Shown piece after piece: positions 44,601 through 54,900 of a stretch of 64,000 nucleotides of DNA. Both the position numbers and the translations under genes were made by a program. The stretch's first letter is position 1, and each line of letters begins with the position of its first letter. The DNA comes from Mantamonas sphyraenae (lineage: Eukaryota > CRuMs > Mantamonadidae): the NCBI GenBank assembly GCA_026936335.1, contig JAPMXV010000007.1, forward strand, positions 310,001 to 374,000, read 5' to 3'. Below the pieces are notes generated by a model, which was not told the origin of the DNA, made no database searches, and saw only the letters and a list, made by a program, of their open reading frames with translations.

Positions 44601-46542
44601 GCAGAGCAAGCATGTGACGCTGACGAACCGCAGCCAGGACAAATGGCACATTGTGCCGGTGTTTTCGGACGCAACGTGGAGTGGTGCGGAGTATGTGGAT
44701 GTGCCGGCGGGGCAGACTGTGAAGTACAAGATCGAGTACCGCCCGGTGGTGATGACTGGCCACAACGTGGAGGACGGTGGACATGGGAGCGGAAGTGGAA
44801 GCGGGAGCGGGAGCGGCAAGGGCAAGAAACGGGTGACGGTGGGCGAGAGTAGCAGTGGAAGTGGAAGTGGAAGTGGAAGTGGAAGTGGGAGCGCGCGGCG
44901 TCCGACGAGCAGCCGCAGGAAGAAGGGAAGCAGCAAGGGGACAGGCAGCAGCAGCAGCAGCAGCAGCGGGGGCGGCAAGAGGCGCAAGGGAGAGGATGAG
45001 GAGGTGGACCTGGGAGAGTCGTCACAAGGAGGAAGTGGAGGAGAGGATGTGGAGGACGAGAAGCTGCATCGCGGAAGCGTGTTCTTTCCGCTTCCGGACG
45101 GGACAGCGGTGCTGTACAAGCTGCACGGAAAGGTGCTGCCACCTCTGGCAAGCGGAGAAGTAGAGGTGAAGGTGGCTGCAAAGACGGCACACATCGAGGC
45201 GTTGCAAGTGAGCAACTGGCTGGCGAGTGCTCAGCGGTTTGTGGTGAAGAGCGAATTCGACGGGGACGAAAGCGTGAGCGTGGGTGGACTGGAAAAGATG
45301 GATGTGCCGGGCCAGTCGACGCGTGTGTACCAGTTGAACTTTTTCGCGCACAAGCCAGGGACGGTTCGTGGCCGGGTGACGTTTACGAACGCGGAGACCA
45401 GGGAGTACCAGTTCTTTGAGTGCGTGTTCCGAGTGGGCGAAGCGTCTGTGGTGGAGGAGTTTGTGCTGGACACGCCTGTGCGTCAGGAGGTGGTGCGGAC
45501 GGTGGAGGTGAGCAACACGCTAGATCGGGAGGTGAAGATGCGTGGAACGTGCGAGCACGGGGACGTGGTCGTGCCGAGTGAGGTGCGGGTGGGACCAAAG
45601 AGCACTGCACGCGTGCCAGTGTCGTACTTGCCGCTGGTGGTTGGAGAGAGCGTGTCCGCAGTGCGGTTTACGAGCGAAGAGCTGGGCGAGTTTGTGTACA
45701 AGGTGCGGCTGGTGGGGATGGCAGCGGCGGCGGAGAAACCGCTGACGTTCAAGAACGAGCTGGGGATGGCAAGCGTGCTGACGTTCCGGTTCATGAGCTA
45801 CACGCGCAGCAAGTGCGAGTACAGCGTGAGTGTGCAAGGCGACGATGGCGACTTTGTGGTGGACAAGAGCGTGAGCGCGCCTGCGGCAACAGGAGCACGT
45901 GGAGAGGGAGTGGAGGTGGGACTGGACGTGGGATTTGAGCCGACGCGTGTGGGGGAGTCGCGAGGGACACTTGTGGTGCGATCCAACGTGGGCGGGGAAT
46001 ACCGTGCAGTGCTTGTGGGCCATTGTGTGGCAGCGACGCCGCAGGGCCCTGTGAGCGTGAAGGGCACGGGCACGACGGGGATCACGTTCAAGAACGTGTT
46101 TGCATCGTCGATGGAGTTTACGTACAGTGTGGACAACCCGCGCTTCACGGTGACAAAGAAGAAGGAGACGGTGGGAGGGAAGAAGAGCACGCGAATCGAC
46201 GTGGGATTCAACGCAGGGGAGCTGAGTGTGGGCGCAGGCGTGGGATCGTCGAGCTCGAGCAGCAGCGATGGAGGAGCATTGAGCAGCAGCAGCTCGACGG
46301 GCGGAGCGGGACGCAAGACGAGCCGCAGCGGACGCAAGACCAAGCGCGGAAGCAGCAGCAAGAAGAGCGGAAGCGGAAAGGGCAAGGAGCGGGAGGAGGA
46401 AGGAGGGGAGGAGGAAGTTGCAGACGGAAGTGCAGAGGTTGTGAATGCGTTTGGAGGGACGGCGGTGATGGGCAAGCTGGTTGTGGTTGCGGCGAGCGGG
46501 GAGAGTTGGGTGTGGTACCTGCGTGGAAGCGTGGAGAAATGA
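29658..46542 (+). CDS. HYDIN: HYDIN, axonemal central-pair protein
   Basis: Giant scaffold of the C2 microtubule projection of motile cilia. Exons are 29658-29807, 30021-30266, 30363-30785, 30945-31299 and 31391-46542, giving about 5,441 residues (human HYDIN about 5,121). The N-terminal match is direct: KPSEFIKSIRQDT, LYLRNNDK joined to FGRRVKITPPDSAYF, TEREKFIVPIRCIGARG, FNRSNITAKFAWKRY. Many tandem ASH/MSP-like beta-sandwich repeats follow throughout (pattern DFG…NxG/S…V…F.P). An adenylate-kinase-like segment starts with VIVYGPPQSGVTSQA at about residue 2,044. Long charged Glu/Lys/Arg helices and Gly/Ser-rich linkers (for example 44780-44990) punctuate the chain. Intron 2 has a GC donor. 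The stop is 25 bp from the convergent gene. Confidence 0.95.
30267..30362 (+). other. GC-AG intron in HYDIN
   Basis: Donor AAG|GCATGT and acceptor CACACAG. The 96-bp insert is free of stops and divisible by three, so a naive reading keeps it as coding. Conservation across it (NNDK directly followed by a GRRVK-type strand, as in animal HYDIN) argues for removal. Confidence 0.65.
44793..44889 (+). repeat. Gly-Ser coding repeats in HYDIN
   Basis: GGAAGTGGAAGC-type tandem units encode two runs of alternating Gly and Ser near the HYDIN C-terminal third, separated by a KGKKRVTVGESS segment. Confidence 0.85.
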
Positions 46543-46567
46543 TGATGTGGATTGGAATAGAGCGAGT

Positions 46568-47715
46568 TTATGCGCTGGTGGCACCATAGGACTGGTTGGC
46601 GGAGGAGGAGGACGGGGCATCGTCTTGGTCGTTGAGAGAGGCAAAGCCAGAGTCTTCGGAGCCGTCGGCCTTGATGGGAGAGAGCGGGAAGAGGCTCTTC
46701 TTCATGATCCACCAGAGAGCGTGGTGGATGCCGATGGAGAGGTAGGTGGCGGCGGCCATGAAGGTCATGAAGACGTAAAAGTCAAAGGGCGGGATGGGAG
46801 GGACCTTGACGGAGGTCTGCTGGTGGTTCCAGACGTCGTAGCTGCGGAAGAAGAGGTTGAACTTTGCGCCTCCAGAGTTACCCTGCATCTTGTACTGGGA
46901 GTTGAGGAGGGAGTACTGCTGGGAGGTGATCTTGCCTGCTTGGTCGCGGAAGATCTCGGTTGCGAGGGAAACCATGTTGCCCGTGCCAGCACCAAGGACC
47001 ATAAAGTCCTGGGCGCCGTAGGTGGTGATGTCCTGGCAGTTGCGGCTCGTGTCGCCAGGAGTGCCGACGTCGCAGAGGGCAAGCGAAAAGTCGTGGGGCA
47101 CGGGGTTGTTGTTTGCGTCGTAGGCCTGGGCAGTGCAAACGATGGGGGTCTTGGAGCCACGGACCTGGACAAAGGTGCCCTGGGAGTTGAAGAGGCCGCA
47201 GTTCTTTTGGTTGTCGGAGCAGACGCCGGCGGCAAAGTTGTGCGGGAGGGGCTGGTCGCCAGCGGGGGTCATCTGGTTGCAGGTGATGATGGAGTGGTCG
47301 ACCTGGGGTGGGTGGATGAGTGGATGTGCCGGTGTGAGGTTGGGCAGGAGAAGAACAAGCGGGGGAACGGGTGCGGGAACGCGAAAGGAGCCCGAGGAGG
47401 GCGGGAAAATTTTGCGTGTGGTTGGCCGAAGGGCTGCATGGGGCGTGTGGGTCGTACCTGGAAGTTGGTGAAGTTGCCAAAGGTCTGGAGCTTGACGAAG
47501 AATGTGGGGAAGGCGAGTTGGCTGTTGAATGCAAGCCAGCTCTTCCATTCGGAGTGGGCGGCGAGGTTGATTGTGGGCGGGGTGCCGCCGCCAAACTTGA
47601 CGGCCTTGTCGATGGCCGCGCCAAAGAAGATCATCCAAAAGATGACGGCGATGAGGAGGGCAAAGGTCCAACCGCGAGAGTCGTTGCGTGTAGAGAGGTG
47701 AGAAAGCTTGACCAT
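46568..47715 (-). CDS. Orphan two-TM protein with Cys-rich lumenal domain (330 aa)
   Basis: Two exons, 47715-47458 (donor GTACGA) and 47302-46568, join in phase 0. The topology is a short cytosolic N-terminus, TM1 (WTFALLIAVIFWMIFFGAAI), a large domain with spaced cysteines (IITC, GVCSDNQKNCG, IVCT, ALCD, RNCQD), TM2 (FYVFMTFMAAATYLSIGIHH), then an acidic Ser-rich tail. The layout recalls CDC50-type subunits, but the expected CDC50 signature motifs are not seen. No family is assigned. The exon boundary falls directly before the Cys-rich domain. Confidence 0.72.
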
Positions 47716-47786
47716 GGCGTGGGGTGGTTGGGTGGTTGGCGGAGCGCGGTGGGGGGCAAGAGGTGGAGAAAGAGAAAGAATTGATC
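47716..47786. promoter_or_regulatory. 71-bp divergent promoter, two-TM gene / GNL1
   Basis: G-rich on the plus strand (GGTGG repeats) ending in AGAAAGAATTGATC. No TATA box is visible. Confidence 0.4.
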
Positions 47787-49609
47787 ATGGGAGGGCATCG
47801 AAAGAAACCTTACAGTGGGAAGAAGAAAAAGGCGCAGTTGAAGGCAAAGAGGTTGCGAGAGAGTGCGGTGGAGGCGCGGGTGGAAGAGGAACTGGGACGG
47901 AGGGGGCAGAGGAAAGAGGTGGAGGTGGAGGTGGAGGAGGGGGAGAAGGAGGAAGAGGTGGAAGTGGGGTTGGATGTGGAGGTTGATATGGTGGAGACGA
48001 CATCGTTTTCGTCGTCGTCCGGCGGGCATGGGGGCAAGGAGCGAAGGTAGGAGGTTGGACGGAAAGCGAGCGGGTCAGGGTGGAAGGAAAGACTGACATG
48101 GGATGGGGGCTCAGTCTGCGCACAGAGTTTGAAAAGGAAACGAGGGAGGAGGTGGACGAACGCAAGGCAAAGATGGTGGAGGCGGTGGAGTTTGTCGGGG
48201 AGGATCGGCTGACGGAACACGGGGCGGTGATTCTGGGGCCGGAGACAAAGTTGGCGGGGTTTGGGGCTGGGGATGAAGGACCCGAGGTGGTGGAGATGCC
48301 AAAGAGGCCGCGTGGAAGCCGGCATCAGAGCGCAGGGCAGCTGGAACGGAGTGAGCAGAAGTACTTTCGAGATTGGTTGCGGGGGGTAAAGGGCAAACAC
48401 GGGCGTGGGAAGCTGAACAACTTTGAGCACAATCTGGAGGTGTGGAGACAGCTTTGGCGTGTGGTTGAACGTTCGGATGTGCTGCTACTGACGGTGGACG
48501 CGCGGCATCCGGTGTACAACTTTCCGGTGGCGCTGTATCGGTATGTGACGGGGGAGGAGGTGAACAAGCCGCTGGTGCTTGTGATGAACAAGGTGGATCT
48601 TGTGTCGCGGGAGTGTGTGGTGGCGTGGAAGGAGTACTTTGAGGAGCATTTCCCGAAGCTGCGAGTGACCTGGTTCTCGTCTTATCCGCGGGAGGGCAGC
48701 GTGACAGACGACGAGGCGACTGCGGATCGGAAGAGGAAGAAGATCGACCGTCGACGTCGTTGGAAGGCGTCTGGGGTGCGGCGGCTGCTGCGGCTGTGCC
48801 GGGAGCTGGGGTTTGAGGTGGGAGTAGGAGGAGGTGGTGGGGAGGAGGGATCGTATGAGATGAACACGGAGGAAGAGGAAGCGTACCGAGAGGAACACGG
48901 GGGGTCGTTTGTGACGATAGGGACGATCGGGAATCCGAACACGGGCAAGAGTTCGCTGATCAACGGCCTGGTGGGCAAGATTGTGGTGAGCGCAAGCAAG
49001 CAGCCGGGCCACACGAAACACTTTCAGACGATTTTTGTGAGCCGGGACATCCTGCTGTGCGACTGTCCTGGACTGGTGTTTCCTGCGGTGGACGTGGGCC
49101 GCGCTGAGCAGGTGCTTTTTGGGAGCTTTCCGATTGCACAGCTGCGGGAGCCGTTTTCGTCGCTGCGGTTTGTGGCAGAGCGTGTGCGGTTGGAGGATGT
49201 GTATCATTTGGATTTGGAGCACGAGGACGTTGGGGGAGGTGAGGCGAGCGAGTGGTCGCCGCATCTTTTGTCGGCTGCGTACGCGGTGCAGCGTGGATAC
49301 AGGATGGAGCGTAGCGGGTTGCCGGATATCTATCGTGCGGCGAGGGAGATGCTGTGGGATGTGGTGGATGGGAACGTGTTGCTGCACTTTGTGCCGGAAG
49401 GGTATCTTGGGCTGGAGGCGGATGAATCGTGGTGGAGTGAGGGGGAGGATGAGGAGGAGGAGGAGGACGGGGAGGGAGAGGAGGGAGAAGCTGTGAAGAG
49501 GGCGATGTGGGAGTTGTTGGGGGAGGAGGACGGGGAGGAGGACGGGGAAGAGGAGGGCGGGGTGGGGAGCGTGTTTGATTTGCTGGGGGAAGTAGGAGAT
49601 GTACATTGA
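47787..49609 (+). CDS. GNL1: Circularly permuted GTPase GNL1
   Basis: YlqF/YawG-type GTPase of the HSR1/MMR1 group, nucleotide-binding and linked to ribosome biogenesis or growth control. Exons 47787-48046 (donor GTAGGA) and 48115-49609 give 584 residues. The N-terminus MGGHRKKPYSGKKKKAQLK matches the conserved GNL1 opening (RKKPFS..KK). The permuted G-motif order is visible: G4 VMNKVDL (about residue 244) precedes G1 GNPNTGKSSLING (about 359) and G3 CDCPGLVFP (about 402). FEHNLEVWRQLWRVVERSDV is the GNL1-type lead-in to the GTPase. The C-terminus is a Glu/Asp-rich tail. The stop lies 10 bp from the convergent transporter stop. Confidence 0.93.
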
Positions 49610-49619
49610 AGAGGTTGTG

Positions 49620-51345
49620 TCATGACCAGATGGAACCGTAGGTGGAGTTTTGGGCAAAGCCAAAGGCGGTGGTCTTTTGGGATTGGGCAAAGATGCGTCG
49701 GAGGAGTAGGGAGAGGATGATGGCCAGGAGGAGGAAGGCGGCCATGAAGAGGATGGTGCAGTTTGCACAGAAGGGGCGTGTCATGTAAAAGAGATTGACG
49801 AGGAGGATGGGGGCGAGGAGCTTGAAGAGAGAGTGGAGTGCAGAGACGGCGGCAAAGATGGAGCCCTGCTGGTCGACGTCGACGGCGCGGGAAAAGATGG
49901 CACGCATGATGGGGATGGAGAGGGATCCGAGGGCCTCGACGGCAGTGGAGGCGAGGAGAAGCGGGTAGTCCCGTTCGCCAAAGGCATAGCCGAGGTAGGA
50001 GAGGAGGTAGAGGGCAAGGGTGAGGTGGAGGGAGAGGAGCTCACGGTAGAGGGAGTTTGGGTTTCGGTAGCGCCAGGCGAGGTAGAGGAGGAGGGCAAAG
50101 GCGATGAGGGAGGTGTGTATGACGAGGCGGGAGGAGAGGAAGCCTCGGAGATCAAGGTTGTTGACGGAGAAGCCGATGGGGAGCTTCCAGAGGAGGTAGC
50201 CAAAGCCGCGGGTGGCTAGGATGGTGGTGCAGAAGATGAGAGTGAGGGCGAGGGAGGCCCAGTGGGAGCCGATGGTTGTTGGGGCGGCGAGAAGGGCGAG
50301 GGTGCCCAAGGTGTTTGCTGAGCGCCAGTTGAGAGCATGGAGGCGGTAGACGTCGACGAGAGACTCGCGCATGAGGAGGTAGATGAGGAGAACGAGGGCG
50401 GAGACGGCGATGAGGAGGTAGAAGGGAGCATGGAGGCCCCAGAGAGAGACCATGCCGGGAAGGATGAGGAGGGCAAGGAGCTCTGAGAAGCAGAGGATGA
50501 GCTGTGCGGCAGTGAACATGGCAGTGCGATCTGAAGAGACGGGTTCGGTGAGGTCTGAGAGAAAGGCAAAGGTGCAGACCTGTGGGGGGAGGGGAGCGGG
50601 GGTGGGGGGAAAGGGTGAGGATTTGGCGGCAAGGTACACGCAAAGGGATTCAACTGACAAGGATGACGGCCGAGTCGCCGGAGAAGCCCTGAAAGGCATT
50701 GAGGGCAACGATGAGTTCGAAGGAGGCGTCTGTGGCGTAGCAGATGGTGAGGAGGATGGCGTAGGCGAGAGAGGCGACGGCCGGGACGAGAAAGATGGGC
50801 TTGCGGCCGTACTTGTCGCTGAGCTTGCCGTATGTGCCGACGGCCAGAATGGAGGGGAGAACGCGGGCAATGCGCATCCAGAGAGACCAGTGGTATACTT
50901 GGGCATTGAGAGCGTCAGCAGTTGCGGGCGGGAGGTGGCGTGTGCAATCGAGCTCGTGGTCGTCGAGGGTGAGGCCTGCGTGTGTGCAGAGGCGGGCACG
51001 GACGATGAGGTCGTGGAGGATGGGGTCGACGAGATGGTTGGCAAAGGAGTAGAGGAGGAGGGCGACGAGGGCGAGCCACCAGCGGGCCTGGGTGTGGTTT
51101 GAGACGCCGTTGAGGATGAGGCCCGAGTAGGTGCCGCCAGAGGAGGAGGTGATGGCAGAGGAGTTTGAACCAAAGAAGATTTCCTGTTTGCCAAAGGAGG
51201 AGTTGCTTGCGAATTTGAGAGGGGTGGAGGAGGAAGGGGGAGGGGCTTGGGAGGCCGAAGGAGTCGGGGTGGGGGTTGGAGTGGGATTGGGGTTGGGTTT
51301 GGGGGCCGTGTTGGCTGGAGGTGAAGCCGCGCCTTGCCAGAGCAT
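49620..51345 (-). CDS. MFS transporter, SLC46-like (548 aa)
   Basis: Two exons, 51345-50659 and 50579-49620. The donor GTCAGT is weak at position +3 but is the only phase-0 choice before an in-frame stop. The Pro/Thr-rich N-terminal tail (PNPNPTPTPTPTP) precedes about 12 helices. MFS motif A reads GKLSDKYGRKPIFLVPA, and FAFLSDLTEPVSSDRTAMFT is the helix 4-5 signature shared with SLC46 and tetracycline-type carriers. LVDPILHDLIVRARLC in helix 1 is SLC46-like. Animal SLC46 members carry folate, steroid conjugates or muropeptides; the substrate here is unknown. Confidence 0.8.
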
Positions 51346-51393
51346 GGTGGTTTGGGTTGGTGGGGAGGGTGCGGGGTGCGAGGCAACGTGACG
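51346..51393. promoter_or_regulatory. 48-bp divergent promoter, SLC46-like / coiled-coil locus
   Basis: Shortest head-to-head spacer in the window; G-rich on the plus strand, with no TATA box. Confidence 0.4.
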
Positions 51394-51885
51394 ATGTCGG
51401 AGCGGAGTGCACAGTTGCGGGCTTTGTTTGAGAGGAAACGGAAGGAGAAAAAGAAGAGGGAGAGTGAGGAGAAGGAAAAGGAGAAGGAGGAGGAGGTGGT
51501 GGTAGAGGCGGCGGTGGAGGAGAAGGAGGATCTTGGGGATCTGAAGGGGGCGGAGGAGCTGGCCAAGGCTGTGCATGAGGTTGTGAGGGAAGAGGGCCAG
51601 GAGATGGCGCAACAAGACAGGGATACAGAGGCAGATCGGCTGGCAGGGGCGGTGGCAGAGCTGGGAAAGGAGGAGGAGGAGGTGGTGGTTGTGGTGGAAG
51701 AAGGGAAGGAGCAAGATGAGGAGGGTGGTGGAGAGGAGCAAGGTGTGGCAGGGGCTGGGGATGATGTGGTGGTGGATGTGGGAGGGGAGGTAGAGGTGGA
51801 GGAGGCAGAGGTGGAGAGCGGAGCTTTTGGCGGGACGGATGACAAAGGGCGGGAAACGCAGGAACGCGGGGGATTGGTGAGTTGA
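51394..51885 (+). CDS. Acidic coiled-coil ORF, probable first exon of giant coiled-coil gene
   Basis: Starts MSERSAQLRALFERKRKEKK and is dominated by Glu, Val and Lys. A donor GTGAGT at 51877 would end the exon after 161 codons; read through, the frame stops at 51883-51885. Acceptors near 51928 (GCGAG) and 51956 (AAGCAG) keep phase 0 into the exon ending at 52009, so it can join the giant coiled-coil protein. Alternatively it is a separate small acidic protein. The divergent promoter immediately upstream favours a true transcription start here. Confidence 0.5.
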   Translation: MSERSAQLRALFERKRKEKKKRESEEKEKEKEEEVVVEAAVEEKEDLGDLKGAEELAKAVHEVVREEGQEMAQQDRDTEADRLAGAVAELGKEEEEVVVVVEEGKEQDEEGGGEEQGVAGAGDDVVVDVGGEVEVEEAEVESGAFGGTDDKGRETQERGGLVS

Positions 51886-51967
51886 GTGGGTGGGAGAAGG
51901 GGGAGATGGCGGGAGGGGGTATTGCGAGGAGGGCATTGACACGGAAGCGGGCAAGCAGCAATTCACA

Positions 51968-54900
51968 ATGACGGCAGCGGAGGGCCGGGAGGAAAGGATC
52001 AGCGCGTTGGTATGTTTTGCGTGGTTGTGGGAGGAGGGGGTTGAGGGTGGGGCAGAGCAGTGGCTGACGCGGGAGGAGTGGTGTGGGGCTGCAGGCGACT
52101 CGGGTGTACAAAGAGCCAAGCGTGCCGTTGTATCGGGATCTTGTGGTGGAGTTGAGCAGCCAGCATGTAAGCGCACAGGCGCGGATAGGGGAGCTGGAGA
52201 GATACATCGAGCTGATGGGAGGCGGAGATTCGTCGTCGGAGGAGAGCGATGAGGAGAGTGGGGAAGCAGCGATGCTGAGGATGCAGGTGCAACGGCTGAA
52301 GAAGCAGCTGGCAGAAGGCGGGGGCGGCTCGGCAGGAGGTCAGCGGGTGCAGGAGCTGGAGGAGGTGGTACATAGGCGGGAAGAGACGATTCGAGTGATG
52401 GGACAGAACAGGATGGAGATGGAGAACGAGTACAAGGCAAGGGTTCATGCGTTGGAGGCGCAGTTGAGGGATTCGGAGGCAGCGATGGAGCGCGAGGAGG
52501 GGGAGGGGAGGGAGGAGGTGAAGAGGGTGCGTATGGAGAGAGATGAGGCGTTGAGGAGGGTTCGTGAGGTGGAGGGGAGGGAGGGGGAGGTTAGGAGGAA
52601 GTGGGAAGAGGAGCGGGGGGTTTGGGAACAGGAGAAGGCGGGGTTGGAGGCCGAGCGGGATCGGGTTGTTGTGGATTTGCAGGAGATGGAGAAGGTGTTG
52701 GAGGAGGAGCGAGGTGTGTGGGTACAGGAGAAGGAGGGGTTGCAGGAGAAGGTGGCAGGGTTGGAGGCCGAGCGGGATCGGGTTGTTGTGGATTTGCAGG
52801 AGATGGAGAGGGTGTTGGAGGAGGAGCGAGGTGTGTGGGTACAGGAGAAGGAGGGGTTGCAGGAGAAGGTGGCAGGGTTGGAGGCCGAGCGGGATCGGGT
52901 TGTTGTGGATCTAAACGAGGTGAAGAAGGTGTTGGAGGAGGAGAGAGAAGGGTCGACACAGGCAGTGGAGGAGGAGAGGAGGAAGCTTGCGGAGGAGGTG
53001 GAGAGGTTGGAGAGGATGCTCGAGAAGGAGCGGGGTGTGTGGGCACAGGAGAAGGCGGGGTTGGAGGCCGAGCGGGATCGGGTTGTTGTGGATCTGAACG
53101 AGGTGAAGAAGGTGTTGGAGGAGGAGAGGGAAGGGTCGACACAGGCGGTGGAGGAGGAGAGGAGGAAGCTTGCGGAGGAGGTGGAGAGGTTGGAGAGGAT
53201 GCTCGAGGAGGAGCGGGGTGTGTGGGCACAGGAGAAGGCGGGGTTGGAGGCCGAGCGGGATCGGGTTGTTGTGGATCTGAACGAGGTGAAGAAACAGTTG
53301 GAGGAGGAGAGAGAAGGGTCGACACAGGCAGTGGAGGAGGAGAGGAGGAAGCTTGCGGAGGAGGTGGAGAGGTTGGAGAGTATGCTCGAGGAGGAGCGGG
53401 GTGTGTGGGCACAGGAGAAGGCGGGGTTGGAGGCCGAGCGGGATCGGGTTGTTGTGGATCTGAACGAGGTGAAGAAACAGATGGAAGAGGAAACAAGCAG
53501 GGCTCAACTGGAGCGCACACAGGCTGTACAGGCGCTTGAAAGTGACAGGCAGAGGCTGCAGGCAGAGCTGGACACTGCCACACAGGCCCTAGGCCAAGCA
53601 AAGGAGCAACTAAAGGAGGTCGCGCGAGAACACGAGGAAGCACAGGAGTCCATGCGCAGCTCGTTGCATGCCCTCGAGGAGGAAAGAGGCAGGCTGCAGG
53701 CGCAATTGGAAGAGGCTGGGTCAGAATCTGCCGCTCAGCAGACAACCATCGACTCGCTGGAACAAATGCTGGCGTCTAAACAGGAGGACTTGCTTATGCA
53801 AGCCGTGGAGGAGAGCCAGAATCTGCAGCAGCAAGTGGCCACTCTCAAATCTGAGCTCGCACAAGCGCAGAGCAGATGCAAGCAGCTGGAGGAGGCCAAC
53901 GACGAGCTGAAAAAGACGAGCGGAGACGCAGCGCGCGTGCCCGGTCTCGAAAGAGAACTCGCGCGCCTGAACGAAGAGCTAGAGAGCACGCAGCACACAC
54001 TTGCACAGACCAAACGTGAGGCACAGTCGTTGCAAGACTCGAACGGTCAGCAGAGCAGCGCCATCACCGCGCTTCAAGAGCAGCTCGCACAGCGGGAGAA
54101 CGAGTACCAGGAAGCTCAGGCCACGCTCAACAAGCGCGAGAGTACCATTCGCAAAATGATGGAGAATAGGAAGCGCGCAGAGGACGAAACGGAAGCCGAA
54201 GTCGCTGACGAGCGGCGCAAGAGCGAGGCGCTTCGTACACAGGTCGAAGAGCTGCAGCAACAACTCGCAAGCACACGCGCAGACCTGTTGCAGAGCCAGC
54301 AGGAGGCAAGGCAGGAACGCGAACAGCTGGACAAGGTCACCGAAGAGCGGGACGTGCACATGGAGCTCATGGAGAAGCTGCAGGAGGCGACACGCGTCGC
54401 AGAGGAACGCCTCGAGCAGGTCAGCCAGACAAAGGAGATGCGGGCAGAGGAGGAACGGCAGCTGATGCACCAGGTGCAGGTGCTGACGCAGGAGAACGGC
54501 CAACTGCGCGACCAGATCCAGCGGGTGTCGTTTGAGCGCTCGCCCGCCTTTGTCAAGATGGAAGAAAACCTGGCGACATACCGCAGTCTGTCTGCAAGTG
54601 AGAAAGAGCGCGCAGACTCGCTCGAGGCACGTGTGGAGGAACTCAACGCGGAGCTGGTCCAGGAGCGCGCCTCACGCGAGCAAGCAGTGCGAGACGAGCG
54701 CAAGTGGTACGCAGAGGCCGAACAGACACGTGCTACCCTGCAGGACACACGCGTGCAACTCGAGAGTGTCGAACAGCAGGTGGAAAGTCTGCAGACACGG
54801 CGGGCGTTGCTGGTAACCGAGAACCACAGGCGCATGGAGGCAACAGAGAACCTGACCGCACAGTGTAAGCAGCTTCAAGAACAGGTGGCCATGCTGCAAG

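Noticed and set aside
46568-47715. CDC50/LEM3 assignment for the two-TM protein
   Set aside because: Topology matches, but I could not find the conserved CDC50 motifs, so it is left unassigned.
52605-53483. CRISPR-like regular repeats
   Set aside because: The repeats are coding, in frame and contiguous without unique spacers, and the genome is eukaryotic.
52591-53745. Long Pro/Ser/Thr minus-strand ORF opposite the coiled-coil repeats
   Set aside because: It is the antisense shadow of the GAG/GTG-rich repeats; composition is mechanical and no motifs appear.
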